This document shows, in pieces, positions 19,428-28,821 of a stretch of DNA of 64,000 bases; positions within the stretch are counted from its first letter, which is position 1, and each line of letters opens with the position of its first letter. The notes under the pieces are model-generated. The model saw only the letters and a program-made list of their open reading frames with translations, had not been told where the DNA came from and did no database searches. The position numbers and the translations under genes are program-made. This DNA is from Halocatena salina. Its GTDB lineage: Archaea; Halobacteriota; Halobacteria; Halobacteriales; Haloarculaceae. The stretch is from assembly GCF_023115355.1 (NCBI RefSeq), contig NZ_CP096021.1, positions 62,001 to 126,000 on the forward strand. The letters are read 5' to 3'.

Positions 19428-20855
19428 TCAGGCGCGCTTGACGAGCTGTTTGAGGTTGAGATGACCAGCACCGTGGTAGGCTTTATCGCCGGGAGCGTCG
19501 CTAGCAGTCGCTTGGATGAGTGATTCGACTTCCTCGACGCTGGCAGTGGGTCGAAGCGACCGCACCAGCGCGACTGCGCCTGTGACCTGTGGTGCAGCCA
19601 TTGAGGTACCCGCCTTCCAGCCATAGCCCGAGACAGTGGTGCCGTTCTCGGTGGTTTTGTAGACGGACGAGTAAACGAGATCTCGTTTTGCCCACTCGAC
19701 ACTGTCGAGCGCTTCGAGGTCAGCGTTTCCGCCAGCGGCGCTGACATCGACTGCACTACCGTAGTTGGTGTAAAAGGCCGGTTCGGTCGTCGGCTCCTCT
19801 AGTCGGTTGCCTGTGAGCCACTTCGCTTCGTTGGCGCTGTGCTTGCCACCCCACCCACAGCCGATGGGACCGGTCGCCGCCACGCCGAAAATCCCCTCAA
19901 CCTCGGTCGGGAGCGATAGAACGTTCGTCTTGTCCATATCGAGCGAACTATTGCCCGCGGAATTCACGAAGACCATGCCCTTCTTTCGGACGTACTTCGA
20001 CAGTCGCTGGTACATCGACTTGATCTCGCGGAGTTCTGGATGCTTCTCGGGATTATGATTCACGTAGCCGACGCTGAAGTTCGCGGCGTCACAGCCCTTG
20101 TCCGCAGCATCTGCGAGTGCCGCAATCGTATCCCCGGTCGATGCCTCTTCTCCCTTGACACCGGAGAATACCCGGTGAGCAACAATCTCGGTTTCAGGCG
20201 CGGTACCGAGAACACCGCCAGCCGGACCGTCGTTGCTGTTCGTTGCGGCGATGGTGCCAGCGACGTGGGTCCCGTGACTGCCAGCACCATGTGGCCGCCA
20301 GTCGTAGCGGTCCGTGGTGAAGTTCTTCGATAGCTCATCGTTGACAACGCCCTGAAGGTCGGGGTGGGCGTCATAGACGCCGGAATCCACGACTGCGACG
20401 CGAGTGCCTTCCCCCTTCGTCGTGTCATGAATAAACGTTCCGCCGCCCGGTTTGTCAGTTAGATCACCAACATTTTGAACGCGCTTGTCCCATTGGAGTT
20501 CGGTATTGGTGGGCGCTCCGTCGTGGTTATGGCTTCGACTCTTCTCGCTAACCGTTGGGCCGTCGTATTCGACTACTGGACCGGCATCGTGCTGATTGAC
20601 TTTGATGTCAGGTGTCGTCGCCGCTTTTCCCCCGACAGAATTCGGATCCCCACGGGCAGCCAACAGATCGATTTGGGAGATGTCGTGTATGATGTTGACG
20701 TCGCTCGGAATTGCAGACCGCGATACCTCGCGTAGATCGATGAGGAACCGTGAGTTCTCCCCCGTTGCTCCCGCCGTGGTTCCCACACCCGCCGTTGCAG
20801 CACCGAGCGTCACACCGGTCAACCGTAGAAACGTCCGTCTATTGTATCGTGCCAT
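19428..20855 (-). CDS. Tat-exported subtilisin-like (S8) protease, halolysin-type
   Basis: A 475-residue secreted serine protease. The ATG at 20855 gives a Tat signal (NRRTFLR at residues 5-11); an upstream in-frame ATG would bury it behind 21 extra residues. The catalytic triad is Asp157 in VAVVDSGV, His194 in SHGTHVAG and Ser418 in GTSMAAPQ, with the oxyanion Asn302 in NSAGN. The region before Asp157 acts as a propeptide, and there is a long insert around residues 255-295. Unlike classical halolysins there is no C-terminal extension. Probable role: extracellular protein degradation. Catalytic residues are all intact. Confidence 0.92.
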   Translation of the reverse strand: MARYNRRTFLRLTGVTLGAATAGVGTTAGATGENSRFLIDLREVSRSAIPSDVNIIHDISQIDLLAARGDPNSVGGKAATTPDIKVNQHDAGPVVEYDGPTVSEKSRSHNHDGAPTNTELQWDKRVQNVGDLTDKPGGGTFIHDTTKGEGTRVAVVDSGVYDAHPDLQGVVNDELSKNFTTDRYDWRPHGAGSHGTHVAGTIAATNSNDGPAGGVLGTAPETEIVAHRVFSGVKGEEASTGDTIAALADAADKGCDAANFSVGYVNHNPEKHPELREIKSMYQRLSKYVRKKGMVFVNSAGNSSLDMDKTNVLSLPTEVEGIFGVAATGPIGCGWGGKHSANEAKWLTGNRLEEPTTEPAFYTNYGSAVDVSAAGGNADLEALDSVEWAKRDLVYSSVYKTTENGTTVSGYGWKAGTSMAAPQVTGAVALVRSLRPTASVEEVESLIQATASDAPGDKAYHGAGHLNLKQLVKRA

Positions 20856-20951
20856 TGACAACCAATATGGTGGTAAGTGGCTATTAAGACTTATTATGTG
20901 TGTGATCAGTGAACACACATGACGGCTCTGTTGAATCCACGGATGTAGGGA

Positions 20952-21146
20952 TCAGTTGCCGATGGTTTGTTCGAGGTTGTAGACAGCGGCGGTAAGCACC
21001 GGTTCGCGAAACTCACGGTACCATGCACGCCCTGACAACGGACCCGTATCGGCGCTTGATGGCCGAGACGGCATTGTCGGCCATCCAACGCTGTCCGTAG
21101 AGTCGGTGTCCAACCGTGCCTTGTGAGCGTGATCGTAGTCGCTCAA
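20952..21146 (-). pseudogene. IS5-type transposase C-terminal relic
   Basis: The reverse frame contains RAWYREFREPVLTAAVYNLE, the C-terminal signature of many haloarchaeal ISH/IS5-family DDE transposases (W-Y-R-E-F-R-E ... Y-N). The preceding residues DYDHAHKARLD fit the same family, but the catalytic aspartates and N-terminus are absent. It lies between two intact genes. Confidence 0.6.
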
Positions 21147-21208
21147 CAGGTTACGGTGCTTTTTGGAATCGTATTAGATGGTTGGGTTTTATTCGTCTGT
21201 AGATGAAT

Positions 21209-21943
21209 TTACAAAGTGATTTGTTCTCCGTCATCGGGAACGTGAACACTCTCTGTCGCCGCCCGCAGTTCCTCGCGGGTGAGCAGGCAGTGGTTGATGG
21301 CTTCCATGTGCACAACGACAACTTCGGCGTCGGTAGCGTCACGGACGGCAGAGATATCCTCGACGCCCATTGTGATGGGTTCGCCCCGTTCGAACTGCGC
21401 TTCCCCACCGTTGAGGACGACCATATCGGGCTCGAACTGGTCGAGCGTCCGTTCGACCGGCTCGTACCAGATCGTATCACCAGCGAGGTACAACGTCTCG
21501 TCGCCTTCAAAGACAAACCCAGAAACTGGTCCCATCTCCTCAGCTAACTCTCCGTGGCCGTGGTGGCCGGGCGTCCGGTGGATAGTGATGTCGTCGAAAG
21601 ATTCTTCATCGTCAACGGGCCGAACGTCAGTGAACCCCTCGTCGGCGAAGGCGTCCGCCTCCTCAGGCTGACAGAACAACGGAACGTCCGCCTCGAGTTC
21701 CTCTTTTGCCGCTTCGTCCCAGTGGTCGGGGTGACGGTGGGTGACGACCACGGCGTCGTGGGACAGGTCGACGTCGGGCATTGAGACGAGTGGATTCCTC
21801 CGGTCATTCGGCGAATTTGGTGCGGGCGGATTCTCACCCGGTGATGTAAATATTGGGTCGACGAGGAACGTCGTATCACGAATGGTCACGAGGACGGTGG
21901 CGTTCCGGACGAGACGAACCGAGATGTCGGAATCGGGTGTCAT
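21209..21943 (-). CDS. UlaG-like metallo-beta-lactamase-fold hydrolase
   Basis: A 244-residue cytosolic protein of the beta-lactamase-like fold. The metal motif THRHPDHWD provides the H-x-H-x-D-H ligands. A second histidine comes from TPGHHGHGE and an aspartate from YLAGDTIW; a late HMEAINH supplies the last ligand. The set matches UlaG-type hydrolases (L-ascorbate 6-phosphate lactonase relatives). The substrate cannot be inferred from neighbours, which are a transposase relic and a truncated regulator. Length is normal for the family. Confidence 0.8.
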   Translation of the reverse strand: MTPDSDISVRLVRNATVLVTIRDTTFLVDPIFTSPGENPPAPNSPNDRRNPLVSMPDVDLSHDAVVVTHRHPDHWDEAAKEELEADVPLFCQPEEADAFADEGFTDVRPVDDEESFDDITIHRTPGHHGHGELAEEMGPVSGFVFEGDETLYLAGDTIWYEPVERTLDQFEPDMVVLNGGEAQFERGEPITMGVEDISAVRDATDAEVVVVHMEAINHCLLTREELRAATESVHVPDDGEQITL

Positions 21944-22024
21944 ACGAGCAAGCCTTCGGCCTGCGGAGGGTTGAGAATTACTTCGAAATATTTCAAATGC
22001 ACCGTGTTCGGATGCAGTAGGTAC

Positions 22025-22384
22025 TCACCGTATGAACTCGATGTCTTCGGGATCGACGTCGGGATCGACGTCCATCGAATCCGCCGCGAACTGTCGTGCC
22101 AGCCATGCCTCGGCTCGGTTTAGTCGGTACTGAAACGTCGAGCTCGAGACACCGATGTCGTCTGCGATCTCGGTGACCGACCGCTGCCGTGGAACTTCGT
22201 AGTACCCGTGTTCGATAGCGGCTTCGAGCGTCGACTTTTGTTCAGGTGTGAGGTTCTGTCGTACGCGACCGTCTTCGAGTAGACACGGGGGCGTCCCGAG
22301 TCGCTCGACGGTAAGAGACAACCCATCTCGAAGATTTCCACGGATGCCATCGTGAATCGCCGCCACTGTGTCGTACTCAGGCAG
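22025..22384 (-). pseudogene. HTH_10 (Bat-type) regulator, N-terminally truncated
   Basis: The C-terminal half of a Bat-type haloarchaeal regulator. It shows the linker LTPEQKSTLEAAIEHGYYEV and the helix-turn-helix VTEIADDIGVSSSTFQYRL, then a Glu-Ala-Trp-Leu helix. Family members usually carry about 120 more residues before this. Here the frame is closed by a TGA at 22385-22387, and the only starts inside are GTG codons such as 22366. I read it as a truncated gene, though a free-standing DNA-binding domain cannot be excluded. Confidence 0.6.
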
Positions 22385-22387
22385 TCA

Positions 22388-22836
22388 CCACTAGCTCCAT
22401 CCCAAGAGGCAGTGCTCCCTCGCTCGGTGAACAGGCTTCTCGGTTGAAAAGTCAGGGAGTGACGAGCAACGGACCTACGAATAGCCACGATATCGACCGC
22501 CTTCGGGTGGGCAGAAGGATTTCCTTTTCACATACCGTGTAAAACCGGTCACTCTCACAACTGACTCGATCACTACCAGCCCTAGAGCCGTCTCAGAAAC
22601 CCTCTTTTTGAGACACCGCTATTAACATTCTGCATCATGCTACCTATAGGACTATCTACCGATGCCAACAACGGCCCCGTCAAATCCGGTGATCGACACT
22701 ACAAAACAACCGTTCTGTTGGATTTCGAGGGCTTCGAAACGGATCGTCCGGAGTAGCCTGCAGCCCTCACTCACATCGAAAACGTGGACCCTCGACACGG
22801 TCATCGCCCCGGTGTTCCGACTCGTCTACTTTCTTA
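22388..22836. other. Gap holding one copy of a degenerate dispersed repeat
   Basis: About 100 bp (roughly 22395-22490) resembles 29917-30025: both carry TCCATCCCAA, a CGGTGAAC block and GAGTGACGAGCAAC in the same order and orientation. The rest (22500-22836) holds no recognised gene; its reverse strand has a short hydrophobic-pattern frame without a start. Confidence 0.4.
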
Positions 22837-23760
22837 TTATCGTGCTGTGATGCGATCTTCTGCGTCTTCGAGGGATTCCGTGTCGAGTAACCGTTCGAGT
22901 TTCCGTTCGAACTGTTCGTCGGTGAGGTCGCCCGCTGCGTAGCGCTCGCGCAGTCTCTCGAGAGGCGGTTTATCCACATCACCCGTGGTGGATCCTGATG
23001 CATTCTTCCTGGTTAATCCCTCATCCCCACACACTGTATAGTCGTCGCGCCTACGCCGGTTCCGTTGCTGCTCCCACCGGTTCTGGGCTGTCTGGCCCAT
23101 CTTCCGGAATTGGCTCGTTAGTGTCTGGAGTGCTGGCGCGAGATCATATCGCAGTGCGTGGACAGCAATGATGACGGTACTCACGACGCCAAGCACGAGC
23201 GTCACAACGAGGAGTGACCCCAGTACGACACCGAGATTCCCCACATTCACGGGCCGAAAAGCAAACGAATAGATGGACAGAAATAGCGTGCTAAAGAGCC
23301 CTGCACCCGCGAGTTTCACCAACCCAATCATCCGTTTCTCCCAGCGGCTCGCCCTGAATCGGTCTTCGGTCTGCTGACGTACCTCTGCCGTCGTGCGCAG
23401 ATCAAGCCGGGTGAGACTACTGACATCGGCTGTGTCCGCGGCGACATCCTGGGCGCGTCCTCGTGCCTCCTGGAGCACCTGATCACGATCGTAGCGATGG
23501 AGGTCACAAATCCGCTCTACGATCAGATAGGTGTCTGCCAGTGCCGCTCGCAACTCCTCGTCGACGTCGTCCTCAAAGGCCAGTTCGAGCTGACGATCCG
23601 GGTAGTCAGTCAGCAACCGAAAATCATGCATACCCGTCTGCACTCGCTCTCGGATCAGCTGTTGATCGCGGCGTTTTGCGTCCTCATCAAGCTCCTCGAA
23701 ATCAGATCGAAGACGGCGGCGTTGCGTTTTCGTGAGCAGCGACGCGGATTTGCCTGCCAT
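22837..23760 (-). CDS. SHOCT-domain membrane protein
   Basis: A 307-residue protein with a long charged N-terminal region (about 1-140, helical), two membrane segments at about 145-167 and 175-202, a basic linker (RRRRDD), and a C-terminal SHOCT module at about 265-293 (LERLRERYAAGDLTDEQFER). SHOCT modules are short oligomerisation or adaptor units in prokaryotic membrane proteins. No enzymatic motif is seen. It is transcribed alone, and the start ATG at 23760 is followed by a natural hydrophilic N-terminus. Confidence 0.75.
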   Translation of the reverse strand: MAGKSASLLTKTQRRRLRSDFEELDEDAKRRDQQLIRERVQTGMHDFRLLTDYPDRQLELAFEDDVDEELRAALADTYLIVERICDLHRYDRDQVLQEARGRAQDVAADTADVSSLTRLDLRTTAEVRQQTEDRFRASRWEKRMIGLVKLAGAGLFSTLFLSIYSFAFRPVNVGNLGVVLGSLLVVTLVLGVVSTVIIAVHALRYDLAPALQTLTSQFRKMGQTAQNRWEQQRNRRRRDDYTVCGDEGLTRKNASGSTTGDVDKPPLERLRERYAAGDLTDEQFERKLERLLDTESLEDAEDRITAR

Positions 23761-23985
23761 ATATCGCGCATTGTCAGTACAGGCCTTATACTCCGCGATT
23801 GTTGCAGATACGAAGCGAGGGGTGTATCGTGATATACCGCGTTGACCGGTGTCTGCTGTCCGGATATACTACTAAGAGGCAGCGGACGAACACCGGGAAA
23901 TTAGTGGTATACAGCCATATACTAACGAGGTTAGATACGAACTATCTCGTCATTTTAATAGAGTGGTGTGAAAGGAAACAAATGG

Positions 23986-24351
23986 ATGCCAGCGATCGAA
24001 ACGACAGGATTGACGGAACAGTACGGCGGCGTGACCGCCGTCGCGGATCTCGACCTCGCAGTTGAAGTCGACCGCGTACCGGAGGGGCCGTGCTCGGTTG
24101 GTGGCGTGGCTGGCGCGAGCGTCACCGACACGACGGTCATCGTGCAGTGTGGGGATGAGGCGAAGACGGGGGTCCTGACCGTGCTCGATGAGGCGGGAGC
24201 ATCGGTCCGTGATTTCGAGCTGACGGAGATCTCGCTCGAAGAGCCGTTCATGACGTATACGACAGATCATCCATCAAGCACTGGTGATACTCATCTCGAT
24301 GACTCACCCACGACCACTGACACGTCTGCCACTGTTGGAGGCCGCCAATGA
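23986..24351 (+). pseudogene. ABC transporter ATPase with the catalytic core deleted
   Basis: The 121-residue frame begins like an ordinary ABC-2-type ATPase (ETTGLTEQYGGVTAVADLDL) and ends like one (VLTVLDEAGASVRDFEL, SLEEPFMTYT). The middle is missing: no Walker A, no LSGGQ signature, no Walker B and no H-loop. A normal member is about 300 residues, so roughly 180 residues have been lost in frame. The stop still overlaps the permease start by ATGA. As it stands it cannot bind or hydrolyse ATP. The permease may use another ATPase or be silent. Confidence 0.75.
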
Positions 24352-25145
24352 GCACGCTGACGATCGCCAAGAAAGACTTTCGGGACGGGATTCGTTCACG
24401 GGCCCTGTTCGTCGTGACGGGGCTGTTCACGATGTTTACCGCGGTCCTGACGTACTTCTACATCGAATACGGAGCAACAGCCGATGGGAGCTCGCAAGCG
24501 ACGGCAGTCATCAATTCGCTGAGCGATCCAGTGAGTATCTTCCTACCGCTCCTGGGAACGATGTTGGGCTACAAGGCGGTCGTGGGTGAGCGCGAGTCAG
24601 GGAGTCTAAAATTCCTTCTCGGACTTCCCTATACGCGCCGAGATGTGGTGTTCGGGAAACTTCTCGGCTGCGCGAGCATCGTCGCGGTGACGGTGCTCGT
24701 TGGGATCATCATCGCCGGGATCATCATCGCTGTACGGGTCGGGACGCTTCCGATCGCTGCGTACACCCGCTTCACGGGCACGATGATCGTGCTCGGGATC
24801 GTATTCGTGGCGGTTGCGATCGCGTTTTCAGCAGTGACGTCCTCGACGACGGTAGCGACGTGGGGGGCGGTTGGATTGGTGATCCTATTCACGTTTCTGT
24901 GGGACACGGTTCTCCTGGTCGTGAAAGGCTTCGTTGTCACCGACATCGACCGCTCCCCACCTGAGTGGTTTTTCCTCTTCAAGCGCCTCAACCCACGGAA
25001 TGCTTTCGATGCGGCGTTGGGTGGGGCCAGTGGCCCGACTCCATTCTATCTCGAGCTATGGTTTGGGATCGTAATTTTCGGAGTCTGGCTGGTGGTGCCG
25101 CTTGGGCTTGCGTATCTGCGGTTTCAGCGGGAGGATCTTGCATGA
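24348..25145 (+). CDS. ABC-2 type permease subunit
   Basis: A 265-residue membrane protein with six hydrophobic segments. It starts with the typical permease N-terminus TIAKKDFRDGIRSRAL and carries VVGERESGSLKFLLGLPYTR, the amphipathic coupling region of NosY/ABC-2 permeases. It is coupled by ATGA to the gutted ATPase upstream and by ATGA to the small membrane protein downstream. The substrate is unknown. Because its own ATPase is defective, function depends on a substitute. Confidence 0.85.
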   Translation: MSTLTIAKKDFRDGIRSRALFVVTGLFTMFTAVLTYFYIEYGATADGSSQATAVINSLSDPVSIFLPLLGTMLGYKAVVGERESGSLKFLLGLPYTRRDVVFGKLLGCASIVAVTVLVGIIIAGIIIAVRVGTLPIAAYTRFTGTMIVLGIVFVAVAIAFSAVTSSTTVATWGAVGLVILFTFLWDTVLLVVKGFVVTDIDRSPPEWFFLFKRLNPRNAFDAALGGASGPTPFYLELWFGIVIFGVWLVVPLGLAYLRFQREDLA

Positions 25146-25618
25146 ACCGACGCATTCTCGCCGGCATTGCCATGCTCGTTGCTGTCTCACTGTTTGTCGC
25201 CCCGCTCGTCTCCCCCATTCCGAACCCAGAGACAGATGTGGTGGTGAGTATCGGCCCACCCGAGCCAGATCCTGTCCCAGCAGAGTACGGAAGCGTAGCG
25301 AAGACCACGTATCGATATCAGAACCTCCCGGCTGCCGCCCAGGAATTTTTCGATGACCAGGTCTCAACTGACTCCAGGGAATTGATCGTCCCGACTGAGG
25401 TTCCAGCACCATGGGCTCCGCCTAGCAAGGCCACTGCGGCTTCCATTGCGAATAATAGCGGACAAGTGCTGAAAAAGGGACAGTACTATCCTATGTATAT
25501 CGGTACCTACACTCCACAACCACCGCTCTTGGCGGCCATACCGCGGTTTGGGGCCCTAGTTGGAGCGATCGGGTCGGGAACTATCAGTGGCTATTTCATC
25601 CTCACAGCCGAGGATTGA
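25142..25618 (+). CDS. Small membrane-anchored protein of the ABC-2 operon
   Basis: A 158-residue protein with an N-terminal hydrophobic segment (residues 5-25, signal or anchor), an extracytoplasmic region with a conserved-looking YRYQNLPAAAQEFFDDQ stretch, and a C-terminal hydrophobic stretch (about 130-153). The start overlaps the permease stop as ATGA. Similar proteins accompany ABC-2 permeases in haloarchaea, but their role is not known. No binding-protein motif is seen. Confidence 0.6.
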   Translation: MNRRILAGIAMLVAVSLFVAPLVSPIPNPETDVVVSIGPPEPDPVPAEYGSVAKTTYRYQNLPAAAQEFFDDQVSTDSRELIVPTEVPAPWAPPSKATAASIANNSGQVLKKGQYYPMYIGTYTPQPPLLAAIPRFGALVGAIGSGTISGYFILTAED

Positions 25619-25862
25619 GAGACGGCCCCCAGACGTACAGGTAGGTACCTGAGATCAGGCAGGCGGATCGAGACCGTCGGAATGCTTCGCCACGGTCAGG
25701 ATCTTCTGCTGTACGCGACCCTCGAAGACGAGTGGGAAGGGGAAGAAACTGAAAGATTCTGATGAATGGATTATAGTATAAATATGTGGAAATAAACCAT
25801 TCATTACGGGTTGGGACTCACCTGCTCCGAATCTATTTGTCTGATCGACCTGTACCCCGTTC

Positions 25863-26237
25863 ATGGAGAAAGTCAACCTCGCAGAGGCGTTTGCCTCATT
25901 CAACGAGCAGTGGGCCCCGAAGCTGGTAGGCGAACTCAATGGTCAAGCGGTCAAACTCGCCAAGGTCGAAGGGGAGTTCGACTGGCACTATCATGACGAT
26001 GCTGATGAACTGTTTCTCGTGACAGCAGGTGAGGTTCAGATCGAGCTTCGAGATGAGCCGGATGTGACACTCCAGGAGGGTGAGTTCGCGATCGTCCCAT
26101 CTGGGGTTGAACATCGTCCAACGGCTGACAGTGAGGCCGAAATCATGCTGTTCGAACCGATCGAAACCCGTAACACGGGCAACGTCGAAACCGAGCGAAC
26201 ACGAACGGAGCTCGAACAAATCGAGGACTCTCTCTGA
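25863..26237 (+). CDS. Single-domain cupin protein
   Basis: A 124-residue cupin. The metal motif is WHYHDDADELFLV (His, His, Glu), followed by GEVQIEL and EGEFAIVPSGVEHRP, whose late histidine completes the site. This is the cupin_2 arrangement of small haloarchaeal proteins annotated as mannose-6-phosphate-isomerase-like; actual reactions vary widely. The acidic C-terminal tail (about residues 105-124) is unusual but typical of halophiles. It is transcribed alone after an AT-rich intergenic stretch. Confidence 0.8.
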   Translation: MEKVNLAEAFASFNEQWAPKLVGELNGQAVKLAKVEGEFDWHYHDDADELFLVTAGEVQIELRDEPDVTLQEGEFAIVPSGVEHRPTADSEAEIMLFEPIETRNTGNVETERTRTELEQIEDSL

Positions 26238-26879
26238 AAAGCTACCTATCTCGGTAGCTTCGCTGATCGTTCTGCACGAGACGGACGACATGACTGCGTG
26301 AATACCGAGGAGAACGACGAAGGGAGCCTTAGCCTCACTGTCGATGAGCGTTCGCAGAGTAGCCAGCAGAACAGACCACGCGCAGAAATCCCGTCTATAT
26401 CTTCACCTTGTTGCGAGAACGACTTAAATGGTCAACGGTTGCGTCCACGTGATCGATCACTGCGCATCCTGAATGGTCTCGGAAACGCATCTTTCTGATC
26501 CGGATCATCTCGCTTTCCCCTGTCAGCAATCCCGCGTCTTTATATAGTCGATCCAATCGGAGCGAGTATCACCGCCATCCTGTGATGCGATCAACCGCGA
26601 CGCCCGCCACCACCGTCGCGCGTACGGATTGTGGCCACCAGAGCAAGGCTGCTGCAAACGCAGCCGTCAATATCGCTACCCGCTGACTACCGAACTCTCA
26701 TCCCAGTGTGGGATATTGCACCACCCGAAAGTAGTGGGGTATGAAGACAGTCGTCCTCCAGCCAGACAGGCAGAGTGAACCGCACGCGGACGATCAGCGA
26801 ATTCATACGGTTGGTCGGCGGCATTTCGCCACCATGAGATCACGACGACAACAGTAGAAACGACGTACAACCGAACGTC
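26238..26879. other. Gap, nothing recognised
   Basis: Short frames on both strands (for example 26298-26498 and 26676-26870) have no motif and no convincing start context. A TTTATATAG stretch at about 26538 resembles a TATA box but has no gene downstream on that strand. Confidence 0.4.
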
Positions 26880-27662
26880 TCAGTCCTGAGTGAGTCTGTA
26901 TAGGTATACAAATAAGATGCCAGCGATGAAAACCATACACAGCGCAGCGATGAGGGTGCGATACATACTACTCCAGACATCGTTCAGTTCAGCCATCAGC
27001 GTGGCGTCATTCGAGTCCGACTGAGGAGATTGGTCGTCGATAAACGTGACACGTGTCGAGCGGTCGATGTGCTCGGTGGTTCTGTTGCCGTGCCACCGGA
27101 CGGCGGCGTCGGATCCCGTCGCTGACGCGTAGTCGCCCGTGACCGTATAGCCGTTCGGGGCGCGAAGCACAACCGTGTCTGCACCGGGATACGGCGTCCC
27201 TTCGCCGCCCATAACGAACGGGGACTGAGGCTCGGTAGCATGGAACCGAGTAAAAACGATAGTATCATCATGTGTCTCAGCAGCACCGGGATCACGATAC
27301 GAGACGGTAAGGGTCTGGCCCGAGAGATGACTGGTCACATGAGTTGGTTCAGCAACCATTCGAGCGCGATCGAAGACGTTCGAAACGACGGCTCTCCGCA
27401 GTGAATCGTTCCGAAGGGCGCTGGCACCATCTGAGAGTTGCACGGTCGCCGTCCACCGGGTGGAGGTGTTCTCATAGACCTGAATCACTAGCTTTGACTG
27501 TCCTCGAGTAAGCGTCACTCCCTGATCAGCAGCAGCCTGATCGAGAGCGTCAGTACAGATCCCACACGCCGCTTGGGGGGGAGCACGTGCTAACCCGGGA
27601 GCAGTACATCCGACGGTAAGGATCAAGAGAATCCCCACGAGGACAGCTTTTTGTCGAGACAT
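26880..27662 (-). CDS. Lipoprotein-like membrane-anchored protein of unknown function
   Basis: A 260-residue protein from the ATG at 27662. It has an N-terminal signal with a lipobox-like LTVGC, a mostly beta extracytoplasmic domain containing CGICTDALDQAA and VYENTSTRWTATVQL, and a single C-terminal membrane segment (TLIAALCMVFIAGILFVYLY) before a short tail. The frame stays open 525 bp further upstream, but that part is a chimeric relic of other genes, and the ATG at 27662 gives the only sensible signal peptide. A TATATTTTTATTG box lies about 25-35 bp upstream. Family unknown; widespread in haloarchaea by appearance. Confidence 0.65.
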   Translation of the reverse strand: MSRQKAVLVGILLILTVGCTAPGLARAPPQAACGICTDALDQAAADQGVTLTRGQSKLVIQVYENTSTRWTATVQLSDGASALRNDSLRRAVVSNVFDRARMVAEPTHVTSHLSGQTLTVSYRDPGAAETHDDTIVFTRFHATEPQSPFVMGGEGTPYPGADTVVLRAPNGYTVTGDYASATGSDAAVRWHGNRTTEHIDRSTRVTFIDDQSPQSDSNDATLMAELNDVWSSMYRTLIAALCMVFIAGILFVYLYRLTQD

Positions 27663-27787
27663 AGTACTTTCTCGTTCCTCTATCAATAAAAATATACAGT
27701 ACATGCCATATCGCCTCGCACTGGCGAGTGGCCCCAGTATGCTCCACGTCGGCAGCTCCGCTGTCCAGTACCACTTACGCATCGGGA

Positions 27788-27992
27788 CTGTCCTTGCAGA
27801 GCTGTGGATCGTTTGGCAGGTGACATCGGTACCGAAGATCTCACTGGCAAGTGTGGCGATCTCGCCGTAGTTCAGTCCCTTTTCGCGCCATTCATAGACA
27901 TGGTCCAGCTCGTCCGCATCGGGTTTCTTGGGCCGACCGATCGGTTTGCCTTCCTCCTTGCACCGTTGGACCATCTCGGTCGCGCGCTCAAT
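27788..27992 (-). pseudogene. Serine recombinase/resolvase C-terminal relic
   Basis: The reverse strand reads ATEMVQRCKEEGKPIGRPKK followed by LNYGEIATLASEIFGTDVT. This is the link helix, the G-R-P-x-K turn and the C-terminal helix-turn-helix of serine recombinases. The catalytic N-terminal domain with its serine is absent. The fragment is fused in frame to a piece of a PQQ propeller upstream, and the open frame runs by chance into the lipoprotein gene downstream. Confidence 0.5.
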
Positions 27993-28262
27993 ACCCGCGA
28001 GCGCGCTGATACCATGTCCTACCGGCGCAAAAACCACTCGACCACGAACAGACAGGGTAAGGGGTGGGCTTGACTCTCCCTCCCGTGCCCGCCAGACGAC
28101 AGGTGGTGGGGAGTGTTCAGCGTCCAGATCGATTGCAACCACGCCCGAGAGTTCAGTGTTGTCGTGCGCAGTCGTGCGGCGATCCACGCCAATGTATCGG
28201 GTTCGATCGGCAATTACCCAGTCCCCCTCAAGTGGGAAGTACTTCCTGATCGGTGTGCGTGC
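27993..28262 (-). pseudogene. PQQ-like beta-propeller relic
   Basis: One frame encodes FPLEGDWVIADRTRYIGVD, then GVVAIDLDAE, PPVVWRAREGESSPPLTLS and VVFAPVGHGISAL. These are the strands and turns of a PQQ propeller blade (G-x-V-V-A-L-D, V-W, S-S-P, V-Y-V-x-x-G). No start, signal or further blades remain. The fragment joins the resolvase relic at about 27993, a junction made by deletion. Confidence 0.45.
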
Positions 28263-28517
28263 CAGAAGATATCGCTGTCGAACACCTCCCTGACGCTGCC
28301 CAGGGGGTCGTTGGCGACATCCTTGAGAAGTATGCGAGCGTCTCAGCCGACACTGACGGAGCGCTCATAATTCGTCAGGTCTTAATTCGAACGAAAGGTA
28401 TGCAGCAGTTCTATCCTCCGGGATTGTGGTATATGGTCTCTGGAAAGTCAACAAGCTAATTCATCAGATAGGTAATACATAGATATATTACTGTCGGACA
28501 TCTTTTTGTGGATTCAT

Positions 28518-28760
28518 CTATGCTTCGACTGAAACATCGCCTTCGGCAGTCACGGTTATGGAGTAGCCACAGTAGTTAAACGTCACCTTCCCGTCCGTCC
28601 CGTCTCTGTCTACGAACAGAACATCCAGAGCGTCAGGGTTGAGGACCTCGTACAATGGCTCTGAAAGTTCTGTCGGGTGAATATTCATCTCTGTGGCGAC
28701 TGCCTCGATAACGTTCCTGCTGAGCGATTCATCGACGGAACGTGGTGGCGATGGACTCAT
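28518..28760 (-). CDS. HalOD1 output-domain protein
   Basis: An 80-residue single-domain protein matching HalOD1, a haloarchaeal output domain found alone or after response-regulator receivers. The recognisable core is VIEAVATEMNIHPTELSEPL, Y-E-V-x-N-P-D-A-L-D-x-L-F, then a V-T-F-N-Y-C-G-Y strand. It probably takes part in signalling, but its molecular role is unknown. It lies 61 bp downstream of a small winged-helix gene on the same strand. Confidence 0.8.
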   Translation of the reverse strand: MSPSPPRSVDESLSRNVIEAVATEMNIHPTELSEPLYEVLNPDALDVLFVDRDGTDGKVTFNYCGYSITVTAEGDVSVEA

Positions 28761-28821
28761 GTATTGATTTAGAAGGACAACTGTATACCACTACTGGTCG
28801 CCTAGACAGTATTGAAGGTAC

